17,195 nt of DNA from NCBI GenBank assembly GCA_938022235.1, contig CALIEL010000142.1, positions 1 through 17,195 on the forward strand. Reading direction: 5' to 3'. This stretch comes from Oribacterium parvum. Lineage in GTDB: Bacteria; Bacillota; Clostridia; Lachnospirales; Lachnospiraceae. How positions within the stretch are numbered: the stretch's first letter is position 1; each line of letters opens with the position of its first letter. Position numbers and translations under genes: made by a program. This document shows positions 7,532-14,290 of the stretch, one piece after another. The notes below the pieces were generated by a model. The model saw only the letters and a list, made by a program, of their open reading frames with translations, had not been told where the DNA came from and did not search any database.

Positions 7532-8212
7532 ATGCAAAGTAAAAATATTATGGTGAGAAGATATATCGGGATGCTTTTGGGTGTACTGGTGATTTCCATC
7601 GGTATCGCTTTGTTTAAAGAGTCGCATCTGGGAAATGATCCGATTTCCGCCTTGAATATGCGTTTGGCGGAAATTTTCGGAATTTCTTTGGGACAGCAAA
7701 ACATGATCGCCAATGTGCTGTTTTTCATGGTTCAGCTTGCCTTCGGTCGAAAGTATATCGGTGCGGGAACCTTTGCCAACGGCATTTTGATAGGCTATAT
7801 CGTGACTTTCTTCTATGAAATATTTACAAAGCACTTCGGATATGCGGAGGAGCAGGGTTTGGCGGTGCAGCTGATTTGGGTAAGCCTTGCGGTGGTGGTA
7901 ACCTCCTTTGGCGTTTCTCTGTACCAGACGGCGGATCTGGGGGTTGCGCCCTATGATTACCTTTCCTTGGGCTTAAGGGACAAGACCAAGAAGCATTATT
8001 ACGGATGCAGAATGTTAACAGACGGTTTGGCAGCTCTTGGCACCTACCTTACCGGAGGATTGGTAGGAATCGGAACCTTGGTTTCCGCCCTTTTCCTGGG
8101 ACCGATTATTCATTTCTTCGACGTGCATTTTTCCGAGAAGTGGATTGGCTATACCCCAAGCGGTGAAAAGGCGGAAGAAGAGCGGGATTTAGAGAATAAA
8201 AGCAAAGAATAA
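7532..8212 (+). CDS. YczE/YyaS-family integral membrane protein
   Basis: This 226-residue protein has about five or six hydrophobic helices and a hydrophilic, acidic C-terminal tail (GEKAEEERDLENKSKE). Two related segments mark the family: LVISIGIALFKESHLGNDPISAL near the N-terminus and TSFGVSLYQTADLGVAPYDYLSL in the middle. This internal duplication with an LG-x-x-P core is typical of the YczE/YitT-related membrane proteins (COG2364). Their molecular function is not established, although a transport role is often assumed. I chose ATG 7532 because AAGGGG lies 5-10 bases upstream and the hydrophobic helix follows directly. The frame runs open 27 codons further upstream (to 7451), but that extension has no ribosome binding site and is not hydrophobic. 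It lies within a run of secreted wall enzymes without obvious functional linkage. Confidence 0.85.
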   Translation: MQSKNIMVRRYIGMLLGVLVISIGIALFKESHLGNDPISALNMRLAEIFGISLGQQNMIANVLFFMVQLAFGRKYIGAGTFANGILIGYIVTFFYEIFTKHFGYAEEQGLAVQLIWVSLAVVVTSFGVSLYQTADLGVAPYDYLSLGLRDKTKKHYYGCRMLTDGLAALGTYLTGGLVGIGTLVSALFLGPIIHFFDVHFSEKWIGYTPSGEKAEEERDLENKSKE

Positions 8213-8531
8213 AGAGAGAAGAAAAGTAAAGTTTAAGGGAGATAAAAAGCAAGGAATAAAAAAAGAGAAAAGCATGGAATCAAAGAAAAGAAAAATTGTT
8301 AAGAAGAAATTTTCTTATGACTAAAAAAATGGAACCATTTTACCAAAGAAGCGTAAAAATGCTTCCAAAATAAGAAAATGTCAGAATTTCGTAAAAAACA
8401 CGGGATGAAAATGTAAAAACACTAGGCAGTTTTGTAAGAATGCGTTAGTGAATCTTCATCTTGTGTTTTTATTTTCGCCACATTTTCTCCCTAAAATGGC
8501 AAACTGTAACACAAACCCAAAAGGAGAGTTT
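8213..8531 (+). other. A-rich, gene-free spacer upstream of the NlpC/P60 gene
   Basis: About 320 bases hold no credible gene. The first 90 bases are almost all purines. They include a degenerate repeat of the end of the preceding gene: ATAAAAGCAAAGAATAAA (8196-8213) recurs at 8242-8260. A 6-bp hairpin, TAAGAA with TTCTTA (8300-8317), is present. Two similar GTAAAAA(A)CAC boxes occur around 8391-8401 and 8413-8421. No convincing terminator or sigma-70 promoter could be placed, yet both are expected here. Confidence 0.6.
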
Positions 8532-9173
8532 ATGCAGGAAGCGAATTTTACAGTAAAGAACAACAAAACAGAAGAGAGAAATTCCGTAAAGGGGAATTTA
8601 GGAAAAGCGAATCGTAAAGGAATGAGAAGAAGCGCTCTTAAATTTGGAAAGAAAGGCTTAGCCCTTGCCCTTGCTCTGATGAGTTTGAGCATGAGCACTG
8701 CTTTTACAGCTTCTGCAAGTCCAAAGGAAGAGGAGCTTTTGGTATTTTCCGAGGAAGGAGCTATCATTTCTCAGGAGGATCAGTCTACTTCTTTATTTTC
8801 CGACGATGTTTTGGTGGGAGATACTGTCAGCAGAAGTCAGCAGATTGTAGATTATGCAACCCAGTATATCGGCAGACCTTATCGTTACGGCGGAGTAAGC
8901 CTTCTTCACGGATCGGACTGTTCCGGCTTCTTGATGGGAATCTTCGGACACTTCGGTATCGGCCTTCCCCATTCCTCTGCGGAGATTGGAACCTTGGGAA
9001 CCAATGTGGGCTCTTTGGCAAATGCGATTCCCGGTGATGTTTTGGCTTATGCAGGCCATGTAGGAATCTACTTAGGAAACGGAAGAATGCTTTCCGCATT
9101 GAATTCCCGCTCCGGTGTAACCATTGAATCTGCAACCTACAAGCCTATAAAATCCATTAGAAGGTTCGTATAA
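8532..9173 (+). CDS. Secreted NlpC/P60 peptidoglycan endopeptidase
   Basis: This 213-residue protein is a cysteine peptidase predicted to cut peptide stems of peptidoglycan. The start at ATG 8532 follows AAAGGAGAG. The open frame extends 28 codons upstream to a GTG, but without a ribosome binding site. A long basic N-region (about 43 residues, KGMRRSALKFGKKG) precedes the hydrophobic core and a likely cleavage near TASA (about residue 62). A 40-residue acidic/Ser linker leads to a minimal NlpC/P60 domain (about 98-213): YIGRPYRYGG, the nucleophile Cys130 in GSDCSGF, and His176 in AGHVGIYLGNG. The usual third catalytic position, often His in a (M)IHA segment, reads LSA here. That variant also occurs in other clostridial members as far as I recall. 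It has no CW, SH3 or LysM domain, so it may be freely secreted. A large terminator lies 168 bases downstream. Confidence 0.93.
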   Translation: MQEANFTVKNNKTEERNSVKGNLGKANRKGMRRSALKFGKKGLALALALMSLSMSTAFTASASPKEEELLVFSEEGAIISQEDQSTSLFSDDVLVGDTVSRSQQIVDYATQYIGRPYRYGGVSLLHGSDCSGFLMGIFGHFGIGLPHSSAEIGTLGTNVGSLANAIPGDVLAYAGHVGIYLGNGRMLSALNSRSGVTIESATYKPIKSIRRFV

Positions 9174-9508
9174 AAATATTTTTCTTTAAAAAATAAGAAA
9201 ATCGCTTATACTCTATATCATACCGCCGATATTACTATCACAAGGATAAAATTCCTAAGAAAATTATCCCCTCAAATAGTTATCAAGTTCTCTTAGTAGA
9301 ATGTGTGTGATAAAAAAGTCCACGAAAGTGGCAAATGCGGCAAAAAGCCCCGGAATGCTGAGCTTATCAGCGTCCCGGGGCTTTTTGTATCCGGATTTTT
9401 TCGGAAAGTCTTACTGAATTCTGAAAAACTCTTACAGTTCTCTGGACGGTATTGCATTTGCCCTTGAAAAGCTGATAAGCTAGCGAAGTTAAAGATGATG
9501 GAGGAAGT
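9174..9508 (+). other. Structured spacer between the NlpC/P60 and GH25 genes
   Basis: This 335-base spacer has no gene. It holds an A/T-rich start, a GNRA-capped hairpin CCAC-GAAA-GTGG (9320-9331), the strong terminator at 9341-9387, and the leader of the GH25 gene. Two further exact complementarities cross the terminator: GGCAAATGC (9330-9338) with GCATTTGCC (9454-9462), and AGCTTATCAGC (9361-9371) with GCTGATAAGCT (9471-9481). No sigma-70 promoter could be placed with confidence. Confidence 0.5.
9341..9387 (+). terminator. Strong intrinsic terminator with nested hairpin
   Basis: CAAAAAGCCCCGG (9341-9353) pairs perfectly with CCGGGGCTTTTTG (9375-9387). Inside it, GCTGA (9357-9361) pairs with TCAGC (9367-9371). 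The A tract on the left makes it possibly bidirectional. It most simply ends the NlpC/P60 transcript, but it could also be a conditional terminator in a leader for the GH25 gene at 9509. Confidence 0.9.
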
Positions 9509-11041
9509 ATGGAATTTCAGAAGAAAGGGCGAAGAGTCGCCGTCCTGACTGTCTTGTCTTTGAGCCTTATTTGCGGACAGAGTGTAAGCTATGCCGCAGG
9601 CCCCGGGGACAGTTTTGGAAAAAATGCAGGGAACAGCACAGGAAGCAGTACAACAAGCAGTACGCAGAGCAGTACGAGCCAGAGCAGCACCACTTCGGGG
9701 GCTTTGGATTACTCCGGTTGGTACGGTTATACCAATGCGGACGGCTCCGATTTAAAGTATCTGGAGAAGGGAACCGAGGTTTCCAGGTTTCAGAATGAGA
9801 ACGGCCCCATTGACTGGGATGCGGCGAAGAAGGACGGACTGGACTTTGTCATGATTCGAATCGCCTACGGCACCAAGGAAGACGCCTATTTTGATGAAAA
9901 TGTCAAGGGAGCCCAGAAGGCCGGAATCAAGGTGGGAGCCTACCTTTGCTCTACCGCAAAAAATATGGACGATGCCTTGGCAGAGGCCAAGCTTACCGTA
10001 AAGAAGATTAAGCCCTATAAGTTTGAATATCCGGTGGCCTATGATCTGGAAGTAAGTTCCATGCTTTCCGACGGTCTTACGAAGGAAGGGCTTACCGCTA
10101 TGACCAACGCCTATTGTAAGAAGGTGAAGGATGCAGGCTTTATTCCCATGGTCTATGCCAATAAAACCTGGCTTACCAAGCACATGAATTTATCGGATTT
10201 GCCCTATGATGTGTGGTTTGCGGCTTATCCCTTGGATCGGGTGTATCGTCCGGTAGAGGGAAGTGCAACTACCATTTGGCAGTCCAGTGAAAAGGGTGTG
10301 GTGCGAGGCATTAAAGGACTGGTTACCACGGAATTTTCCTGGAAGGCTTACGGCGGGGGCAACCCTTCTGAGAAAAATGCCGGAAAGTCCGGCGGCACTT
10401 CCGGGAACAGCTCCCAAAATGGCGGGAATTCTTCCAATAATTCCTCCAATAACGGAAATTCCGGAAAGAACGGCGGCAATAAGAATGGAAACAATTCCGG
10501 CGGCGCTTCCGGAAACAACTCTTCCAATGGAGGCAATACAAGCCTTAATAAAGAAGAAAACAGTACCATCAGCACCGGAGGGCCTGAAGCAGAATCTCAG
10601 GCTTCCGTGGAAAACGGTTGGGTGCAAAATACTCCCGGAAAGTGGCAGTATAAGGAAGGCGGAAAGGCTGTTACCGGTTGGAAAAAGGTATCGGATAAGT
10701 GGTACTTTATGAATTCCGACGGAAATATGCAGACCGGCTGGGTGAAGGATCAAAACAGCTGGTATTTCTTAGATGACCAGGGCGCAATGCGTAGCGGCTG
10801 GATCAAAGATAACGGAAACTGGTACTTCCTGAAGGACAGCGGGGCAATGGCCAAGAACTGGCAGAAGGTCTCCGGAAAATGGTATTGGCTTTCCGAGGAC
10901 GGCGCAATGCGAACCGGCTGGAGAAATCTCAATAGTGTATGGTATTATATGGAGGATTCCGGCGCGATGGTAGCGGATACCACGAGAAACATTAACGGAG
11001 TGGACTACCGTTTTGATGCCTCCGGTGCATGGCTTCCTTAA
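9509..11041 (+). CDS. GH25 family muramidase (lysozyme) with C-terminal CW-binding repeats
   Basis: This 510-residue secreted protein has a signal peptide (1-30, MEFQKKGRR then hydrophobic, cleavage near SYAA), a Ser/Thr-rich linker, a glycoside hydrolase family 25 domain (about 84-278), a long Gly/Asn/Ser linker (about 281-366) and five to six CW_binding_1 repeats (about 369-508) with the cap GVDYRFDASGAWLP. GH25 enzymes cleave the MurNAc-GlcNAc bond of peptidoglycan. The central acidic pair is present as Asp179 and Glu181 in YPVAYDLEVS. IDWDAAKKDGLDFVMIRIAYG is also typical. Two other canonical acidic positions are altered. The usual G-I-D-V-S reads GTEVS, with Glu90 in place of Asp. The C-terminal V-D-x-N segment reads VTTEF. 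The ribosome binding site GGAGG is four bases from ATG. The downstream spacer carries tandem repeats and no clear terminator. The family call is firm; full activity is uncertain. Confidence 0.93.
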   Translation: MEFQKKGRRVAVLTVLSLSLICGQSVSYAAGPGDSFGKNAGNSTGSSTTSSTQSSTSQSSTTSGALDYSGWYGYTNADGSDLKYLEKGTEVSRFQNENGPIDWDAAKKDGLDFVMIRIAYGTKEDAYFDENVKGAQKAGIKVGAYLCSTAKNMDDALAEAKLTVKKIKPYKFEYPVAYDLEVSSMLSDGLTKEGLTAMTNAYCKKVKDAGFIPMVYANKTWLTKHMNLSDLPYDVWFAAYPLDRVYRPVEGSATTIWQSSEKGVVRGIKGLVTTEFSWKAYGGGNPSEKNAGKSGGTSGNSSQNGGNSSNNSSNNGNSGKNGGNKNGNNSGGASGNNSSNGGNTSLNKEENSTISTGGPEAESQASVENGWVQNTPGKWQYKEGGKAVTGWKKVSDKWYFMNSDGNMQTGWVKDQNSWYFLDDQGAMRSGWIKDNGNWYFLKDSGAMAKNWQKVSGKWYWLSEDGAMRTGWRNLNSVWYYMEDSGAMVADTTRNINGVDYRFDASGAWLP

Positions 11042-11047
11042 GAATAC

Positions 11048-11153
11048 AAAGCTCCCGGTGAGTAATTTACAAAAGATAGAATAAAGCTTCCGGTGAGTAG
11101 TTTACAAAAGATAGAACAAAGCTTCCGGTGAGCGGTTTTCCTAAAGATAATAC
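11048..11153 (+). repeat. Three tandem 35-bp repeats after the GH25 gene
   Basis: Units start at 11048, 11083 and 11118 with an exact 35-base period. Each begins AAAGCTTCCGGTGAG or a one-base variant, and the first two continue with TTTACAAAAGATAGAA. Units 1 and 2 differ at three positions; unit 3 diverges in its second half. There is no hairpin or T tract, so the array is not an obvious terminator. It starts seven bases after the GH25 stop codon. Confidence 0.85.
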
Positions 11154-11254
11154 AATACTCTACTATCGCCGATGAAGATAAGGGAAAGTAAGGCTTCTCT
11201 TAAGGAATAAGACGTTTCCGGAAAAAGTGTGAAACTTAGAAGGAAATCATAGGC

Positions 11255-11330
11255 TTAAAGAAAGAACGTACAATCCGAAAGGGAATTAAGATGTTGAAAG
11301 AAAAAGCGTTAAATCCGAAAGAGAATAAAA
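11255..11330 (+). repeat. Degenerate 40-bp direct repeat upstream of the CW-repeat protein gene
   Basis: AATCCGAAAGGGAAT (11272-11286) recurs as AATCCGAAAGAGAAT (11312-11326). The flanking bases (TTAAAGAAAGAACGTAC and TTGAAAGAAAAAGCGTTA) are also alike. Together with the 35-bp array it fills much of the 310-base gene-free spacer 11042-11351. No promoter of normal form could be identified there. Confidence 0.6.
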
Positions 11331-11351
11331 AATAAGAAAGAGGATAATACT

Positions 11352-12716
11352 ATGCTAAAGAAAAAAGATAGCTTTTTCAAAACAGCAGGAAAGAAGGCTC
11401 TGCTTTTGGGGCTGGCAATGTGTGCTCTATGGAGCATTCCTGCATTTGCGGAGGATAAGCCGGTAAGCCGTGTGCAAATCGACATCAGTCCCAGTGAGGA
11501 TTTGGAGCTGGAGTCCGGAAAGACCTATGCCAAGCCTGAGGCTGTGGCGATGGACAGCGGCTATGAGGTTTCCGGATTTTCCATTGACGGAAAGAATCAG
11601 GGCTCTCCAAAGAAGCCCTATACCTATACCATTTCCGTGAAGGCGGAGGGGGGAAATGTCTTTGATGACAATACCGTGGTAGAGGTTCGAGGCGCTTATG
11701 AGATGGCGGTAACCGAGAAGTCCAAGACAAGCATTAAGCTTAAGGCAAATGCCTATCCCTTCACTATTTTGAAGGAGCCGACAAACTTTACCCAGGACGG
11801 AACTTTGATTCGTTGGGGAAAGGTGGATTACGCTTCCGGTTATGATGTGGTTATTTATTACACCACAAAAAACGGAGACGACAAGGTAGCGAAGAAGTCC
11901 GTAAACGGTACCAGCATTAACGTGAAGTCCTATTCTGAAAACGGAAAGGAATTTGATCATATCGCTGTAAGAGCAAAGTATGACAAGAAGGATGATTTGG
12001 CTCAGTATATTGCGGATTCTCAGTATGTGGAGCCCTCCGGAGATGTGGACGGAGAGTATTCCGATGATGGCTACATTTTCAACCTGATTACCCTGAAAGC
12101 AAAGGGCATCAGCAAGGGAAGCTTCAAGGAATACAGTGCCAAGAAAAAGAAGAAGACTGCGGCAGAGAAGGCTCAGGACAATAAGAAGAGGCCTTCCAAT
12201 GATTACTATGGAAATAACGAGGACAGCAGTAATGCTTCCGGAGGCCCCTCCGGTGCGGTTTTAGGCTGGAGACAGAACGGAGAAGACTGGTATTTTGAGG
12301 AGAACGGTCAGCTTTCCAAGGGCTGGAAGCAGATTAAAGACCGGTGGTATTTCTTCGATGAGGATGGAAAAATGCTTACCGGCTGGAGAAAGATTGGTGA
12401 GCAGTGGTACTACTTGGATCAAAATGCAGCAAGTGCCGGTGCGATGCTTAGCGGATGGGCATTTTTAAATAATCAGTGGTATTATTTGGAGCCGAAGGCC
12501 GAGGGACAGGGAAAGATGCTCAGCGGTTGGCAGGAAATCAACGGACAGTGGTACTATTTCCAGCCGGAGAACGGTGCAATGCTTAGCGGATGGCAGAATA
12601 TCGGAGATAAGTGGTATTTCCTGAATGTGAATAAGGAAGGTGTTCCTGCAGGCGCTATGCTGAAGGATACCGTGCAGGATGGCTACACTATCAACGCAGA
12701 AGGTGTTCGGCAGTAA
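11352..12716 (+). CDS. Secreted CW-binding-repeat protein with a fibronectin-like region, no known catalytic domain
   Basis: This 454-residue protein has a clear signal peptide (MLKKKDSFFKTAGKKALLLG..., cleavage near AFA, about residue 34). Residues about 35-130 look like a beta-rich domain (VSRVQIDISPSEDLELESGK). Residues about 138-225 resemble a fibronectin type III-like fold (PTNFTQDGTLIRWGKVDYASGYDVVIYY). A lysine-rich, coil-prone segment (AKKKKKTAAEKAQDNKK, about 259-275) leads to five to six CW_binding_1 repeats (about 300-440) and the cap QDGYTINAEG. The repeats are close in sequence to those of the proteins at 562 and 9509, and the caps at 562 and here share DGYT. No catalytic motif was found, so it may be a wall-bound adhesin, scaffold or inhibitor. 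The start has AAAGAGG eight bases upstream. No terminator follows, so it may be transcribed with the next gene. Confidence 0.85.
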   Translation: MLKKKDSFFKTAGKKALLLGLAMCALWSIPAFAEDKPVSRVQIDISPSEDLELESGKTYAKPEAVAMDSGYEVSGFSIDGKNQGSPKKPYTYTISVKAEGGNVFDDNTVVEVRGAYEMAVTEKSKTSIKLKANAYPFTILKEPTNFTQDGTLIRWGKVDYASGYDVVIYYTTKNGDDKVAKKSVNGTSINVKSYSENGKEFDHIAVRAKYDKKDDLAQYIADSQYVEPSGDVDGEYSDDGYIFNLITLKAKGISKGSFKEYSAKKKKKTAAEKAQDNKKRPSNDYYGNNEDSSNASGGPSGAVLGWRQNGEDWYFEENGQLSKGWKQIKDRWYFFDEDGKMLTGWRKIGEQWYYLDQNAASAGAMLSGWAFLNNQWYYLEPKAEGQGKMLSGWQEINGQWYYFQPENGAMLSGWQNIGDKWYFLNVNKEGVPAGAMLKDTVQDGYTINAEGVRQ

Positions 12717-12922
12717 ACAAAGCGGTTTTAGAAGTATGCTGTTTGAGACAGATAGGGAAAATTCTTGCTTTCTATGAGGAAGGATTTGTAACCTTTGGGA
12801 GAGATAATCTGTCTTCGTAAAAGAGACTATTTTCGATATGTTTGCGGCCCTTATTGCAAAAGAGTATAGCTTGACTGTGGCAGCAAAGGAGAATTCAAGT
12901 TTTTCATGGCAAAGGAGTTAAA

Positions 12923-14131
12923 ATGAAGAAAAAAGCTTTAGCAGTGGCATTGTTATTAAGTGGAACTTTGGCTTTCCACGGACAGGCTTTTGCGGATGAG
13001 TACAGTAACGGTACCATTCAGGGAGAAGCGCTTCCCAACGTGGTTCATGGCGTAAATCAGCAGGCTTCCGGAAGCCCCAAGGCGCCTTGGCAGGATGCTT
13101 CCTTAACCCGGGCGGCTAACAACGGTTCTACAGTTAGCAACAGTACAGCAAGTAACGGTACAGCAAGCAATAGCGCGGCTAATGCAGGAACCTCCTCCGA
13201 GAGCAGTACCCAGGGCGCTACTACAAGCAATGCTCCTTTAAATGTGCAAAACGGTAGCACTACCCCAACTTATACCGACAGTACCATCGGTTTGGGCGGC
13301 GCCAGCATTACCATGATTAAGGGAGAGCAAAGCGGACAGCAGATTTCCATTGTAATTGAGAGCAATGACGGCAGCTTAATCGTAGTGGACGGTGGTTTAA
13401 AGACCAATGCTCCCTACCTTGCAAAATACATTAAGGACAGAGGGGGAAAGGTAGCAGCTTGGCTCCTTACCCATCCTCATGAAGACCATGTAGGTGCCCT
13501 TGCGGTAATCCTTGAGCAACAGAAGAAGGAAGGTCATCCGGATTATTACAACATTGACCCGGGACAGATTTACTACGGCTTTGCACCATTGGCCTTCTAT
13601 GAGCAGTATGAGCCGGCTCACCGTATTCCCATGATGAAGGAAATTATGGAAGACCTGGCCCAGTACGACAGTGCAAAGCGCCATGAAAGCTCCCCTGCAG
13701 GAACCAGCTTCACCTATGGCAATGTGGCAGTAGAGGTTTTGAACACCCCGTATTCCATTCCTATCGACTCAGGAAACAACAGCTCCGTTTGCTATATGAT
13801 TACCATTAATGGAAAGAAGCTTCTGATTACCGGAGACCTTCCCTATGAAGCGGCAGGGAAACTGATGGAAGAAAGAGGTGCCGATAAGCTTAAGGCGGAT
13901 ATCGTGCAGATGGCTCATCACGGACAGCATGGCGGATCCTTTGCCTTCTATAGCGCAGTGAATCCCAGATATGCTTTATGGCCCAGCTCTCAGGAACTTT
14001 GGAACAAACGTAAGGATGCCTTCACTGAAGACCAGGAAAGCTATACCGTGGCTTTGACCAAATTCTGGATGAATAAGCTGGGTGTGGAGAAGAACTTCGT
14101 TATGGCGGATGGAAACTGGGTACTGAAGTAA
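12923..14131 (+). CDS. Secreted metallo-beta-lactamase-fold hydrolase
   Basis: This 402-residue protein begins with a signal peptide (MKKKALAVALLLSGTLAFHGQAFA, cleavage near residue 24) and a Ser/Thr/Ala/Asn-rich low-complexity linker (about 45-118). The metal-dependent hydrolase domain fills about 121-402. Zinc-ligand motifs are visible: T-H-P-H-E-D-H (His184, His186, Asp188, His189), G-D at Asp305 (LLITGDLPYEAA) and A-H-H-G (His332, His333). The pattern VDGG, HxHxDH, GD, HHG matches the ComEC-C-like/phosphodiesterase branch of the MBL fold. The pneumococcal phosphocholine esterase Pce has this overall plan plus choline-binding repeats; this protein lacks repeats. Being exported, it is unlikely to be a DNA-uptake ComEC. 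It sits just after two CW-repeat proteins, so a substrate in wall or teichoic acid is plausible but inferred. The start is supported by AAAGGAG six bases upstream. Confidence 0.9.
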   Translation: MKKKALAVALLLSGTLAFHGQAFADEYSNGTIQGEALPNVVHGVNQQASGSPKAPWQDASLTRAANNGSTVSNSTASNGTASNSAANAGTSSESSTQGATTSNAPLNVQNGSTTPTYTDSTIGLGGASITMIKGEQSGQQISIVIESNDGSLIVVDGGLKTNAPYLAKYIKDRGGKVAAWLLTHPHEDHVGALAVILEQQKKEGHPDYYNIDPGQIYYGFAPLAFYEQYEPAHRIPMMKEIMEDLAQYDSAKRHESSPAGTSFTYGNVAVEVLNTPYSIPIDSGNNSSVCYMITINGKKLLITGDLPYEAAGKLMEERGADKLKADIVQMAHHGQHGGSFAFYSAVNPRYALWPSSQELWNKRKDAFTEDQESYTVALTKFWMNKLGVEKNFVMADGNWVLK

Positions 14132-14229
14132 GGTGGAAAAGCCCTGTGCCCATAAAGAAAAAATGCTGTATCCTACAGAAATAGTTATGTACCGTTGAAG
14201 AGAAAAAGCCTCGTATCCTTAGAGAAGAC

Positions 14230-14258
14230 TTGCTTTTTTACCCAAGAATCTTTATACT
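14230..14258 (+). promoter_or_regulatory. Sigma-70-type promoter of the small membrane protein gene
   Basis: TTGCTT (14230-14235) and TATACT (14253-14258) are separated by exactly 17 bases. Transcription would start near 14265, giving a leader of about 26 bases to ATG 14291. This placement rules out the upstream TTG at 14195 as the translation start. Confidence 0.75.
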
Positions 14259-14290
14259 TAAGAGAAAGTTTTTGGGGAAAGGATAAAAAT

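Noticed and set aside
7348..7728. Minus-strand frame of 126 codons across the YczE start region
   Set aside because: It overlaps a terminator, an AT-rich hairpin and the start of a recognisable gene, and its translation shows no family features.
8448..8531. Upstream GTG extension of the NlpC/P60 gene
   Set aside because: It has no ribosome binding site, while ATG 8532 has AAAGGAGAG at good spacing and leads into the signal peptide.
9300..9360. Possible cyclic di-GMP (GEMM-I) riboswitch, from a GAAA hairpin followed by GCAAAAAGCC
   Set aside because: The conserved segment before the first hairpin (GGGCAAACC-like) and the second tetraloop-receptor stem are missing, so the likeness is superficial.
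10190..10753. Minus-strand frame of 187 codons over the GH25 gene
   Set aside because: The long open frame is explained by the Gly/Asn/Ser-rich linker and biased codons of the real gene on the other strand.
12746..12814. Inverted repeat AGACAGAT / ATCTGTCT ahead of the MBL gene
   Set aside because: The arms are only 8 bp and 53 bases apart; this is easily due to chance.
14195..14290. Upstream TTG extension of the small membrane protein
   Set aside because: The extension overlaps the promoter (14230-14258), so the transcript would start downstream of it.
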